In this document: positions 1-7,326 of the stretch, in pieces | How the letters are laid out: each line of letters opens with the position of its first letter | Position numbering within the stretch: position 1 is the stretch's first letter | Source of the DNA: Salmonirosea sp038204185 | GTDB lineage: Bacteria > Bacteroidota > Bacteroidia > Cytophagales > Spirosomataceae | Reading direction: 5' to 3' | NCBI GenBank assembly: GCA_038204185.1 | Contig: JBBRDE010000140.1 | Span: 1-14,233 of the forward strand | DNA length: 14,233 bases | The notes under the pieces: model-generated | Told to the model about the DNA's origin: nothing | Seen by the model: only the letters and a program-made list of their open reading frames with translations | Database searches by the model: none | Position numbers and translations under genes: made by a program

Positions 1-1
1 A

Positions 2-667
2 TGGACCACTCACATGGTTTTTCTGAATTCCCCCTCGCGTACGTCAGCCGAATGGTGGAAGATAAATCCTACCACAGGGTCCGTTAGTCAGGCTGGCCGT
101 GTCGATGACCCTTCCGGAGCTTACTTCTATTCCTTCCCCAGTATCGCTGTAAACAATTATAATGACATGATGCTGGGGTTTTCCCGGTTTTCAAGCTCAC
201 AGTATCCATCGGCCGCCTATGCTTTCCGTCTGGCGACAGATGCCCCAAATACCTTACAGGCACCCTATCAGTACAAAAATGGGGAGGCTGATTATGTAAA
301 GACATTTTCAGGGACTAGAAATCGATGGGGAGACTATTCCAGTACTTTTACGGACCCGGCCAATGATCGGGACTTCTGGGCTCTGCAGGAGTACGCTATG
401 ACGAAATCAGGAACTACTAGCCGCTGGGGTACCTGGTGGGCCAAGGTTAATGTTGCCCCCACTACCATCTTAAGTACGCAATCCGGCCTCTGGAACGCCA
501 CAACTACCTGGTCGTGTGAGTGTATACCAACGGGTAACGACATCGTACAAATTAACTCTTCGCATTCAGTTACGATTAATAACTACACCGCTCGCGCCAA
601 AAATGTAGCGTTAAATCCTGGCAACATCATTTTTGTTAATAATGGACAATTGATGACCAATGAATAG
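2..667 (+). CDS. Secreted beta-rich surface protein, 3' part only (5' end outside window)
   Basis: The frame is open to the left edge, so the gene begins upstream; the ATG at 14 is probably internal. About 221 residues are visible. The first two thirds are rich in Trp, Tyr, Ser and Gly, with blocks such as FPSIAVNNYNDMMLGFSRFS and RWGDYSSTFTDP. These resemble the repeat blades of sialidase-like or other beta-propeller exoproteins. The last 65 or so residues (SGLWNATTTWSCECIPTGNDIV onward) look like the G8-like 'W..TTTW.C.C.P...D.V.I...H.VTI' module of Bacteroidota surface proteins. No T9SS sorting domain follows; the protein stops at QLMTNE directly after this module. It may be an early stop or a protein with another export route. 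No function is assigned. Coding status is fairly sure, family tentative. Confidence 0.7.
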   Translation, partial: WTTHMVFLNSPSRTSAEWWKINPTTGSVSQAGRVDDPSGAYFYSFPSIAVNNYNDMMLGFSRFSSSQYPSAAYAFRLATDAPNTLQAPYQYKNGEADYVKTFSGTRNRWGDYSSTFTDPANDRDFWALQEYAMTKSGTTSRWGTWWAKVNVAPTTILSTQSGLWNATTTWSCECIPTGNDIVQINSSHSVTINNYTARAKNVALNPGNIIFVNNGQLMTNE

Positions 668-782
668 TAGTGCCCTTTTACTGAAGGGTGTGGCGATTCT
701 AAAAAAAAGAGCCATTACTTCCAACCCTTTGGCGGGAATCAGACTCTTCTATATAAAAGCAAAACTTTATCCTTAACTTGTT

Positions 783-1196
783 ATGAAAAAGCTCCTGTAT
801 AGTTTCATTGCACTTCTTCTTGGATCACTGTCCTGTATCAGTGAAGTCGAAACGAATGACCTCGTCCCGGATCAGCTCCTTGGAAAATGGGGAGGCCCCC
901 ATATTGAAATGAATGCTACTCAAAAAGGCATCACCCTGGAATTTGATTGCGCCGTTGGTGAGATAACGGACCGATTTACCCTAAAAGCCGATAATTCCTT
1001 CTCAGTACAGGGAATCTACCGTCTTCTACAGGGAGCCGCTATGGCTAATACACAAGCCACCAATATGCCAGCTACCTATGAAGGTGTACTTAAAGGTTCG
1101 AAATTGGAATTGAAGGTAATAGTGGGAGCCGGCTCAACGGTGCAGAGCTACGTAATTGAAAAAAATGCAGAGCCAAATCTTGTGAGATGCCTGTAA
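783..1196 (+). CDS. Small putative lipoprotein of unknown function
   Basis: A 137-residue protein with a basic N-terminus (MKKLL), a hydrophobic stretch and a cysteine at residue 18 in the context GSLSC. This is a plausible though non-classical lipobox, so the mature protein would be membrane-anchored. The mature part has WGGPHIEMNATQKGITLEFDCA, then a short beta-rich region ending YEGVLKGSKLELKV. This pattern (W-GG-H-I, EFDCA-G-I, Y-G-LKG-L-L-V) looks like a compact beta-sandwich or lipocalin-like family of uncharacterised lipoproteins, a resemblance from memory only. The ATG at 783 is chosen because it begins the signal peptide. No Shine-Dalgarno sequence is evident. A weak TTTG at 728-731, 18 nt before TATATAAA at 750-757, could be a promoter. 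Confidence 0.75.
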   Translation: MKKLLYSFIALLLGSLSCISEVETNDLVPDQLLGKWGGPHIEMNATQKGITLEFDCAVGEITDRFTLKADNSFSVQGIYRLLQGAAMANTQATNMPATYEGVLKGSKLELKVIVGAGSTVQSYVIEKNAEPNLVRCL

Positions 1197-1212
1197 AGGT
1201 CATGGGATCTGT

Positions 1213-1255
1213 GCCCTTTACCGTTAGTTACAGTTATCTGATAGGAAGAAAGGGC
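1213..1255. other. Inverted repeat between convergent genes
   Basis: GCCCTTT (1213-1219) and AAAGGGC (1249-1255) are perfect 7-bp arms around a 29-nt spacer. They lie in the 79-nt gap between the convergent lipoprotein gene and the SGNH hydrolase gene. Neither side carries a convincing T-run, so this is at most a weak bidirectional terminator or a chance repeat. Confidence 0.25.
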
Positions 1256-1275
1256 TATCCGGGCTCATCATTGTT

Positions 1276-1953
1276 TTACTTATTCAAAAGTCCTTCCATC
1301 ATCTTTTCGGCTACGAAGGTATTTCCGGCTTCGGTCAGGTGCACGCGGTCGCTGGTCAGGATGCCCTTTTCTTCGTTTTTCGGGTTATTCTTTTCCAGGT
1401 ACTCCTGAAAATCCTTCCGTAAATCCACCAGCGTCAGACTGTGCTTCTGCGCCAGGTCCCGGATTTTGGCTGCGTACAGATTCAGGTCACCATCCTGCTC
1501 GTTGCTAAAATCGGCCCGCTCGCCGATTACCGAAGGTGTACATAGAATGGGCCGGATGTTATTATCTTTTAGCTTTTTGATAATGGCATCATAGAACTTC
1601 ACGTACTTATCCAGATCAGTGCCCGTGCCGTGGGTACGCTTGTGCCACACATCGTTAATGCCCACATATACAAACACGACGTCCGGCTTTTTTGCCAGCA
1701 CATCGTCCTCCATGCGCAGGTATAGATCGTAGATTTTGTTGCCCCCGATACCCGCTCCCATCAGTTCATACTGGTCGCCCACGCCCTTGTCCTGCAACAT
1801 TTTACGCAGCTGCGTGATGTACCCCTTCTCACCTATCCCCGCCTGAGTAATGGAATCACCAAAAAACACCACCCGCATGGGCTTATCTTGTTGCATAGCC
1901 AGGAGGGGTAATACAAATACAAAGAAGTGAGCGTAGCGGAAAAACTTTTTCAT
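1276..1953 (-). CDS. SGNH/GDSL-family hydrolase (esterase/lipase-like), exported
   Basis: A 225-residue protein. The N-terminus MKKFFRYAHFFVFVLPLLAM is a signal peptide or anchor, so the enzyme should act in the periplasm or at the cell surface. All four diagnostic SGNH blocks are present: block I FGDSIT with the nucleophile Ser34, block II GIGGN around Gly70/Asn72, block III VGIND with Asn100, and block V DRVHLTEAG with Asp202 and His205 of the catalytic triad. The family hydrolyses esters such as acylated or acetylated sugars and phospholipids; the substrate cannot be read from the sequence. Length is normal for a single-domain member. The ATG at 1953 begins the signal peptide. The gene lies 6 nt after the stop of the doubtful ORF 1960-2319 and could be co-transcribed with it. 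Confidence 0.93.
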   Translation of the reverse strand: MKKFFRYAHFFVFVLPLLAMQQDKPMRVVFFGDSITQAGIGEKGYITQLRKMLQDKGVGDQYELMGAGIGGNKIYDLYLRMEDDVLAKKPDVVFVYVGINDVWHKRTHGTGTDLDKYVKFYDAIIKKLKDNNIRPILCTPSVIGERADFSNEQDGDLNLYAAKIRDLAQKHSLTLVDLRKDFQEYLEKNNPKNEEKGILTSDRVHLTEAGNTFVAEKMMEGLLNK

Positions 1954-1959
1954 TAGGAT

Positions 1960-2319
1960 TCAGTAGGTTTTGAAAATGTAGAATTCATTATCAAAAGGTT
2001 TTGTTCTGCTTAAACTACCCATTATTTCAGCTTCAAATGGGTCTCTGATCGGGTCTTCCCATCTTAAGTACGGGTCAGTCTTTGTATCAAAATCCTTACT
2101 CCCCCTCCCACCACTGAGTTCAGTGCCCGACTGTCCAAACATTCTGCTAGAATAGGTGTTTTGGTACCGTCTGCCAAATATTCCCGATTTATAGTAATTT
2201 CGACTTTTTAAGGTAACTGAGCATGTATATTCCTTATAGGAGCAGTTGTGCCGTTTATACCTGCAAGCGTAAGATGCGCTTAATTCAATATCTTGATAAA
2301 TGGCTAAGACACAGGACAT
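1960..2319 (-). CDS. Doubtful AT-rich hypothetical protein, 119 aa
   Basis: An open frame of 119 codons from ATG at 2319 fills most of the gap between the SGNH gene and the PAS kinase. The product is rich in Tyr, Lys, Arg and Ser, has four Cys in its first 33 residues (3, 19, 26, 33), no signal peptide and no membrane segment. The C-terminal part (KDFDTKTDPYLRWEDPI..., ending FYIFKTY) looks protein-like. GC is about 40% by rough count, lower than the flanking genes, and codons such as AGA, TTA and ATA are used. I recognise no family. It could be a genuine small or acquired gene, the decayed end of a larger one, or a chance ORF in a long spacer. Confidence 0.35.
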   Translation of the reverse strand: MSCVLAIYQDIELSASYACRYKRHNCSYKEYTCSVTLKSRNYYKSGIFGRRYQNTYSSRMFGQSGTELSGGRGSKDFDTKTDPYLRWEDPIRDPFEAEIMGSLSRTKPFDNEFYIFKTY

Positions 2320-2349
2320 AAATGTGTATCACCACCTGAAAGAACCGAC

Positions 2350-4674
2350 ATGCCGGCCGCTACACTCCCACTAACAATCGATCCTGAAGCAGTAATAAAT
2401 CCAATGTCCGATTTCCCCCAAGACATTTTTCTTGAACAAATTAAGGCTATCCCCGAAGGGCTCTTGATCGTGGATGGCAGGGGAAAAATCCTTGCCTGTA
2501 ATCCGTTTTTCGTTAACCTCTGGCAAATGCCTCAGTCCATCATCGAGGCAAAAGACGACAAAGCCGCGCTAGCCCACACCGTGACGCAGCTGGAGGATAG
2601 TGAGCGATACTTGGAAAGAGTCCATGAACTGTATGCTTGCCAGCAGGCCCAGTCCGTGAAGGACGTGCTGTTTTTCAAGGATGGGAGAGTGGTGGAGCGA
2701 TTCGCCAAGGCTGTGATCGGGGACGACGGAATCATGCATGGGTGGACCTTCTATTTCAGGGATATCACCGAGCATTACAAGAACGAACAGGAATTACAAA
2801 AACAGAAGAATCTCTATCGAAATGTTCTGGAAGGCATCTCGGATGCCTTTGTATCTTTTGATTTTGACTGGAACATTCTCTACGTCAATGGCAAGGCTGC
2901 GGCCTGGGGTAATTTTTCTGCCGAAAAAGTTGTGGGGAAAAATCTGTGGGAATCCTTTCCACAACTGATTGAAACAAGCCTCGCTTCGGTTTACCGGGAT
3001 TGTATGGAAACTCGCCAACCCCGGAAAACGGAATATTTTTCGGCTGCAATCAATCGATGGTATAACGTCAATGTCTCGCCTATTGCTCAGGGCCTAGCCG
3101 TTTTTATCACGGATATAACCGACACGAAAAAGGTTGCAGAAGACAAGAAGAAAACGGAGGATCAGTTCCGTACGATGGCAAATTCTATCCCGCAGCTGGG
3201 CTGGATGGCCGATAGCGAAGGCTGGATTTACTGGTACAATGACCGCTGGTACGAGTATACGGGTACCACCCTGGACGAGATGAAAGGATGGGGCTGGCAG
3301 CGAGTCCATCACCCCGACCATGTCAACCAGGTTTTGGCTATTGCGCAAGAAATCTGGAATACCCATGAACCATGGGAACTGACCTTTCCATTGCGCCGCC
3401 ACGATGGTGAATACCGCTGGTTTCTTACCCGGGCCTATCCCGTCAAGGACCACTCAGGGGCAGTCATACAATGGATAGGTACCAACACCGACATCCACGA
3501 CCAGCTGGAATCCGAAAAAGTTCTCAAAAGCAGTGAAGAGCAACTGAAGCAACTCTCCGACTTCATGCCCCAAATGGTGTGGGCCACCGATCCCGATGGC
3601 AACCACGATTTTTACAATAAACGCTGGTACGAGTTTACGGGACTCTCTTATAGTGAAACCAAAGATACTGGCTGGGCCTTTGTACTGCATCCTGACGATT
3701 ATGATAACGCCTGGAAAACATGGAACCACTCCTTACGGACGGGCGAGCTGTACGAAATCGAATACCGTATGAGACGCGCCGATGGCGAATACCGCTGGCT
3801 GTTGGTCCGCGCCATGCCGTTGCGCAACGAAGTAGACGAGATTATTCGATGGTTTGGTACCTGCACTGATGTCCATGACCAAAAACTGGCTAATGACATT
3901 TTGGAACTTAAAGTAGCCGAACGTACCCGCGACCTGCAGGAGGCCAATAGCTACCTACATAGCATCAACGAGGAACTCCGCCAGTTCAACTACATCGCGT
4001 CCCATGACTTGCAGGAGCCACTCCGCAAAATTATGATCTTCGCCGAACGTATCAAGGCCCATGACTCTGAGCGCTTGAGCGAGAGTTCCCGGGGTTTTCT
4101 GGAAAGGATGTCCGTTTCCGCAGAGCGCATGTCCATCCTCCTGAAAGACTTACTTGCTTTTAGCAGCACGCAGAAGGAAGATCTTTTTATTCAGGTGAAC
4201 CTGAACGACACGATTAAGGATATTGAAAGCGATCTGGAATTGCTGATTACACAAAAGTCAGCGGTCATTCAAAAGGAAGAACTACCTACGCTGAAAGCCA
4301 TTCCGCTGCAGATGCATCAATTGTTCTATAACCTGATCAACAATGCGCTTAAATTTACTTTGCCTCACCGCAGTCCTGTGGTTCGCATCAGAGGTACCCT
4401 GCTATCGCCACAAATGATCCATGAATGGTCTCTTTCGCCCGACACGAGGTACTATTATCTTACTGTGGCCGACAATGGTATCGGTTTTGAACCGGAATTT
4501 ACCGACCGGATTTTCGTGCTATTCAAAAGACTTCACAACCAGAAAACCTTCCAGGGCACGGGCGTGGGGCTGGCCTTATGCAAAAAAGTAGTTGAAAACC
4601 ATCATGGACGAATCTGGGCCAAAGCAGAACCTGGGCAGGGAGCGACGTTTCATGTGGTACTGCCAATACTATAA
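2350..4674 (+). CDS. Multi-PAS sensor histidine kinase, soluble
   Basis: A 774-residue kinase of a two-component system. Four PAS domains come in order: about 28-140, 153-258, 271-385 and 398-511. The third and fourth are the PAS_3 type, each with an 'N/KRWYE-TG' start, 'RR.DGEYRW' and 'W.GT.TD.HDQ' end. A helical linker (512-545) leads to the dimerisation domain with phospho-acceptor His552 in FNYIASHDLQEP. The ATPase domain (about 652-774) has N-box Asn661/Asn665, G1 DNGIG (708-712), an F-box near 722-728 and G2 GTGVGL (736-741), so it looks catalytically intact. There is no transmembrane segment, so it should sense a cytoplasmic signal or bound cofactor. No receiver domain is fused and no response regulator lies next to it. 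The ATG at 2350 has GAAAG a few bases upstream; ATG 2404 (Met19) is an alternative start. Confidence 0.95.
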   Translation: MPAATLPLTIDPEAVINPMSDFPQDIFLEQIKAIPEGLLIVDGRGKILACNPFFVNLWQMPQSIIEAKDDKAALAHTVTQLEDSERYLERVHELYACQQAQSVKDVLFFKDGRVVERFAKAVIGDDGIMHGWTFYFRDITEHYKNEQELQKQKNLYRNVLEGISDAFVSFDFDWNILYVNGKAAAWGNFSAEKVVGKNLWESFPQLIETSLASVYRDCMETRQPRKTEYFSAAINRWYNVNVSPIAQGLAVFITDITDTKKVAEDKKKTEDQFRTMANSIPQLGWMADSEGWIYWYNDRWYEYTGTTLDEMKGWGWQRVHHPDHVNQVLAIAQEIWNTHEPWELTFPLRRHDGEYRWFLTRAYPVKDHSGAVIQWIGTNTDIHDQLESEKVLKSSEEQLKQLSDFMPQMVWATDPDGNHDFYNKRWYEFTGLSYSETKDTGWAFVLHPDDYDNAWKTWNHSLRTGELYEIEYRMRRADGEYRWLLVRAMPLRNEVDEIIRWFGTCTDVHDQKLANDILELKVAERTRDLQEANSYLHSINEELRQFNYIASHDLQEPLRKIMIFAERIKAHDSERLSESSRGFLERMSVSAERMSILLKDLLAFSSTQKEDLFIQVNLNDTIKDIESDLELLITQKSAVIQKEELPTLKAIPLQMHQLFYNLINNALKFTLPHRSPVVRIRGTLLSPQMIHEWSLSPDTRYYYLTVADNGIGFEPEFTDRIFVLFKRLHNQKTFQGTGVGLALCKKVVENHHGRIWAKAEPGQGATFHVVLPIL

Positions 4675-4702
4675 TCGGGCCTTTTCTTACCACACTCCTT
4701 TT

Positions 4703-5593
4703 TCATCGTATCACCTCCACCGATGGGGTATCCATCGTGTAGTGCAGCAGAAACGAGCAGCCTGGCAGCAAATCGACAGCCCGGCTGGCTGGCAGCCGCA
4801 GCGCGTGGATGCGCTGGTCGATGAGCGCCTGTACCAGAGCCTGATCCCCTTCCACCACACACGTCAGTACCTCGCCGTAAAGCGTGGGGCCCTCGGCCAG
4901 CGGATAGGACGAAGCAAACACCTCCTGTGGGGTACCCTGCCGGGTAATTTTCCCTTCATCGAGCTCTACGACATGGTCGGCAAGCCGAAAAATCTCGGCC
5001 AAATCGTGCGTTACCAGCACAACCGTAAGTTGGTAACGCTGGTGCAGACTGGCCAGGTACCCTTGTAGCCTATACCGCATGGAACGGTCGAGGGCCGAGA
5101 GGGGTTCATCGAGCAGCAGTAGACGGGGACTTTGTACCAGTGCCCGAGCCAATGCCACACGCTGTTTCTGCCCCCCCGAAAGCTGATGGGGTTTTTGATC
5201 GGCCAGTTGCGTCAGTTCTACTTCGTGCAGCAGTTCGTCCACCCGCCTGGGGTCTTCTCCTTTTTTCAGGGCAAAAGTCAAATTTTGCCGTACGGTCAGG
5301 TGGGGAAAGAGCGCATAATCCTGAAAAACCAGCCCGATTTTCCGCTGTTGCGGAGACTGGAAAATATACTTCCCGGTATCAAGCCACACATCTTCTCCAA
5401 AAGCAATGCGTCCCGACTGAGGTTTTACCAAACCTGCCAGCAGACGAAGCAAGGTAGTCTTGCCCGCTCCCGATGGCCCTGTAAGTACCGTAATCGCCCC
5501 AGCTTCGATTCGCATCGCCACGTCGAGCTCCACTGCCCCGGTAGCCGTTCGCATCGCGTGGCGAAGGTGTATGTCAAGCGGAATAGCGGACAC
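4703..5593 (-). CDS. modC: Molybdate ABC transporter ATP-binding protein ModC
   Basis: ATPase subunit powering molybdate import through ModB. In the 296-residue product the Walker A is GPSGAGKTT (39-47), the Q-loop Gln91 is in LVFQDYALFPH, the ABC signature is LSGGQKQR (138-145), Walker B LLLLDEP ends at Asp162/Glu163, and the switch His is 196. The protein ends about 60 residues after the ATPase core, leaving room for roughly one Mop/TOBE-like subdomain. Classical ModC is about 350 residues with a longer regulatory tail. The start is GTG at 5593, inside the last codons of modB. An in-frame stop lies a few codons upstream, and the next ATG (5554) would cut into the first strand, so GTG is the best start. 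The 20-nt overlap implies translational coupling. Assignment as molybdate rather than another anion rests on modA/modB next to it. Confidence 0.9.
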   Translation of the reverse strand: MSAIPLDIHLRHAMRTATGAVELDVAMRIEAGAITVLTGPSGAGKTTLLRLLAGLVKPQSGRIAFGEDVWLDTGKYIFQSPQQRKIGLVFQDYALFPHLTVRQNLTFALKKGEDPRRVDELLHEVELTQLADQKPHQLSGGQKQRVALARALVQSPRLLLLDEPLSALDRSMRYRLQGYLASLHQRYQLTVVLVTHDLAEIFRLADHVVELDEGKITRQGTPQEVFASSYPLAEGPTLYGEVLTCVVEGDQALVQALIDQRIHALRLPASRAVDLLPGCSFLLHYTMDTPSVEVIR

Positions 5594-6245
5594 GAAGGCG
5601 GTGGTTAAGCAAATAAACTAAAAGCAATATGGCAAAGGTAATAACGAAAAGAACCAGGGCGTACTGGTTAGCGGCCGAATAGTTGAGGGCTTCCACTTCG
5701 TTATAGATCGCGACCGAGGCGACCTTGGTTACGCCTGGAATATTACCGCCTATCATTAGTACTACACCAAATTCACCTACCGTATGGGCAAATGTAAGGA
5801 CCAAAGCCGTCAGGATGGCCGATTTGCAATTGGGTAGCAGTATTTTAAAGAATGTGGTCCACGCACTTTTTCCCAACGTGTAGGAAGCTTCCCGCAGGGA
5901 ACCCGGCAACGCCTGCAAACCCGCCTGCAAGGGGTACACCATAAATGGCAAACTGTAAATCACCGAAGCTACCACCAGGCCCGGAAAGGAAAATATCAGC
6001 CGTAGACCGAATAGCTCCTCGACCCAGGCCCCAAAAAAATGGCTCGGACTGAATGCCAACAGCAGATAAAACCCCAATACCGAAGGGGGCAATACGAGGG
6101 GCATACCGATCACCGCCTCTACAAGTACCCGCCCCCGAAACTTACTGTACGCCAGCCAATACGCGATCGGCAGCGCCAGCCCGAATAAAATCAGGGTAGT
6201 CAGTGAGGCCAGTTTAAAGGTAAGGATCAGAGGTTCGGGGTTCAT
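5574..6245 (-). CDS. modB: Molybdate ABC transporter permease ModB
   Basis: Inner-membrane channel subunit for molybdate. It has 223 residues, the normal length for ModB, with about five to six hydrophobic helices. Family hallmarks: PLVLPPSVLGFYLL (49-62), the cytoplasmic EAA loop EASYTLGKSAWTTFFKILLP (119-138) that docks on ModC, and GEFGVVLMIGGNIPG (157-171). The ATG at 6245 precedes the first helix with no clear ribosome binding site. It lies 143 nt downstream of modA, an unusually long gap for this operon, and overlaps modC by 20 nt. Confidence 0.95.
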   Translation of the reverse strand: MNPEPLILTFKLASLTTLILFGLALPIAYWLAYSKFRGRVLVEAVIGMPLVLPPSVLGFYLLLAFSPSHFFGAWVEELFGLRLIFSFPGLVVASVIYSLPFMVYPLQAGLQALPGSLREASYTLGKSAWTTFFKILLPNCKSAILTALVLTFAHTVGEFGVVLMIGGNIPGVTKVASVAIYNEVEALNYSAANQYALVLFVITFAILLLVYLLNHRLRVRYSA

Positions 6246-6253
6246 GTTTTGGA

Positions 6254-6288
6254 GTTGAGCGTTGAGACGGGGCCACCCCGCGGTTGAG
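6254..6288. repeat. GTTGAG repeats with hairpin in the modA-modB gap
   Basis: GTTGAG occurs three times (6254-6259, 6261-6266, 6283-6288). The last two flank a short perfect hairpin, CGGGG-CCA-CCCCG (6268-6280). The cluster sits 8 nt upstream of the modB start codon. It could modulate modB translation relative to modA or be a simple-sequence repeat; no function is shown. Confidence 0.35.
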
Positions 6289-6388
6289 AATTAAGGAAAA
6301 AAGGGACTTTCGGTTGATCTACTTATCTTTCTTCGGTAGTTTTCCACTTTGTGCCTTTGCCTCTCAATGCTTCCTTCACCTCAGCCAC

Positions 6389-7156
6389 TCACTCCACCGA
6401 ATAGCCGTACTGACGGAAAATGCTTCGGGCTTTTTCAGAATAAAGAAAGTCGTAAAATTGTTGGCTCTTATTGCGTTTAGGGGATGTTTCGCTGTGTTTT
6501 AATAAAATAGCGGCCTGGTCGATGGGTGTGTAAGAGGTCGAGTCCAGAAGTGTCCAGGTACCCTTTCCCTTCATTTCCGGTGAAAGGACTACGGATAATG
6601 CGGTAAAGCCCACATCAGCGGCACCCGTAGCAATGTACTGGGTAGTTTGGGAAATGCTCTCACCGTACACCAATTTTGATTTTACCCGATCATACAACCC
6701 GGCTTTCTCTAATACCTGCACAGCAGCCTTGCCGTATGGGGCCGTTTCGGGATTGGCGAGGGCAATTTTTTTTACTCCCGCCTGTGTTAGCATTGTCAAC
6801 TCGGGCGTGATAGTCGAGTCGCGCGTCCATAACACTAAGGCTCCACGCGCGTATATTCTGGGGGGAGTAGCAGCCCCTCCGTTGTTAGATATTTCCTGTG
6901 GATAGCGCGTATCTGCCGACACAAACACATCGAAGGGTGCCCCTTCCCGGATTTGGGCGGTCAGCTTGCCCGATGAGCTCACGACCATATCGAGCTCGAT
7001 CCCTGTATCTTTCTGAAAGACTTTTTGCAATTCCTGCATCACAAACTGCACATTGGCAGCCGTAGCTACTACGACTTTGTCATTGGGCTTGGTACAGCCG
7101 GTTACCCCTGCCACAAAAAGCAAGGCTCCTATGATTTGTACAATCGATTTGCTCAT
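6389..7156 (-). CDS. modA: Molybdate-binding lipoprotein ModA
   Basis: Substrate-binding component that captures molybdate (or tungstate) for ModBC. The 255-residue product starts with a signal peptide ending in the lipobox VTGC (Cys21), so it is membrane-anchored. ModA-type signatures are present: ATAANVQF (31-38) with Asn where the E. coli protein has Ser, SSSGKL (60-65), GAPFDVFVSAD (72-82), NPETAPYGKAA (135-145), DVGFTA (181-186) and YTPIDQAAIL (210-219). The C-terminus is complete. It is the first gene of a minus-strand modA-modB-modC unit and is divergent from the MFS gene across 170 nt. No molybdenum-cofactor gene or ModE-type regulator is in the window. Confidence 0.95.
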   Translation of the reverse strand: MSKSIVQIIGALLFVAGVTGCTKPNDKVVVATAANVQFVMQELQKVFQKDTGIELDMVVSSSGKLTAQIREGAPFDVFVSADTRYPQEISNNGGAATPPRIYARGALVLWTRDSTITPELTMLTQAGVKKIALANPETAPYGKAAVQVLEKAGLYDRVKSKLVYGESISQTTQYIATGAADVGFTALSVVLSPEMKGKGTWTLLDSTSYTPIDQAAILLKHSETSPKRNKSQQFYDFLYSEKARSIFRQYGYSVE

Positions 7157-7198
7157 AGACTTTTACCTTTTTTCCAGCATAGGTTGAAAGGTAAAGGT

Positions 7199-7210
7199 AG
7201 TGAAGTCACT
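7199..7210. promoter_or_regulatory. Short palindrome upstream of modA, possible operator
   Basis: AGTGA-AG-TCACT forms 5-bp arms with a 2-nt centre, 43 nt upstream of the modA start in the modA/MFS divergent spacer. The position suits a repressor site, but the arms are short and no regulator is known to match it. Chance occurrence is quite possible. Confidence 0.2.
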
Positions 7211-7326
7211 TTGAATAAGGAAAGGAGAAGTCTATCCACGCACACTTTCCCAAACATTGCACGTTGAGGTTTCCCATTTCCTGCTTATTTTTCCAATTCC
7301 GTATCCGCCTCCCTCCTCCTCACTCC

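Noticed and set aside
673..688. CCCTT/AAGGG hairpin after the first gene
   Set aside because: Only 5 bp, with no T-run downstream on the plus strand.
2265..2281. AAGCG/CGCTT inverted repeat upstream of the PAS kinase as an operator
   Set aside because: Short arms, inside the doubtful ORF, and no supporting promoter match; chance level.
7264..7326. N-terminal extension of the MFS transporter from a TTG
   Set aside because: Proline-rich, not like the family, and ATG 7327 fits directly before helix 1.
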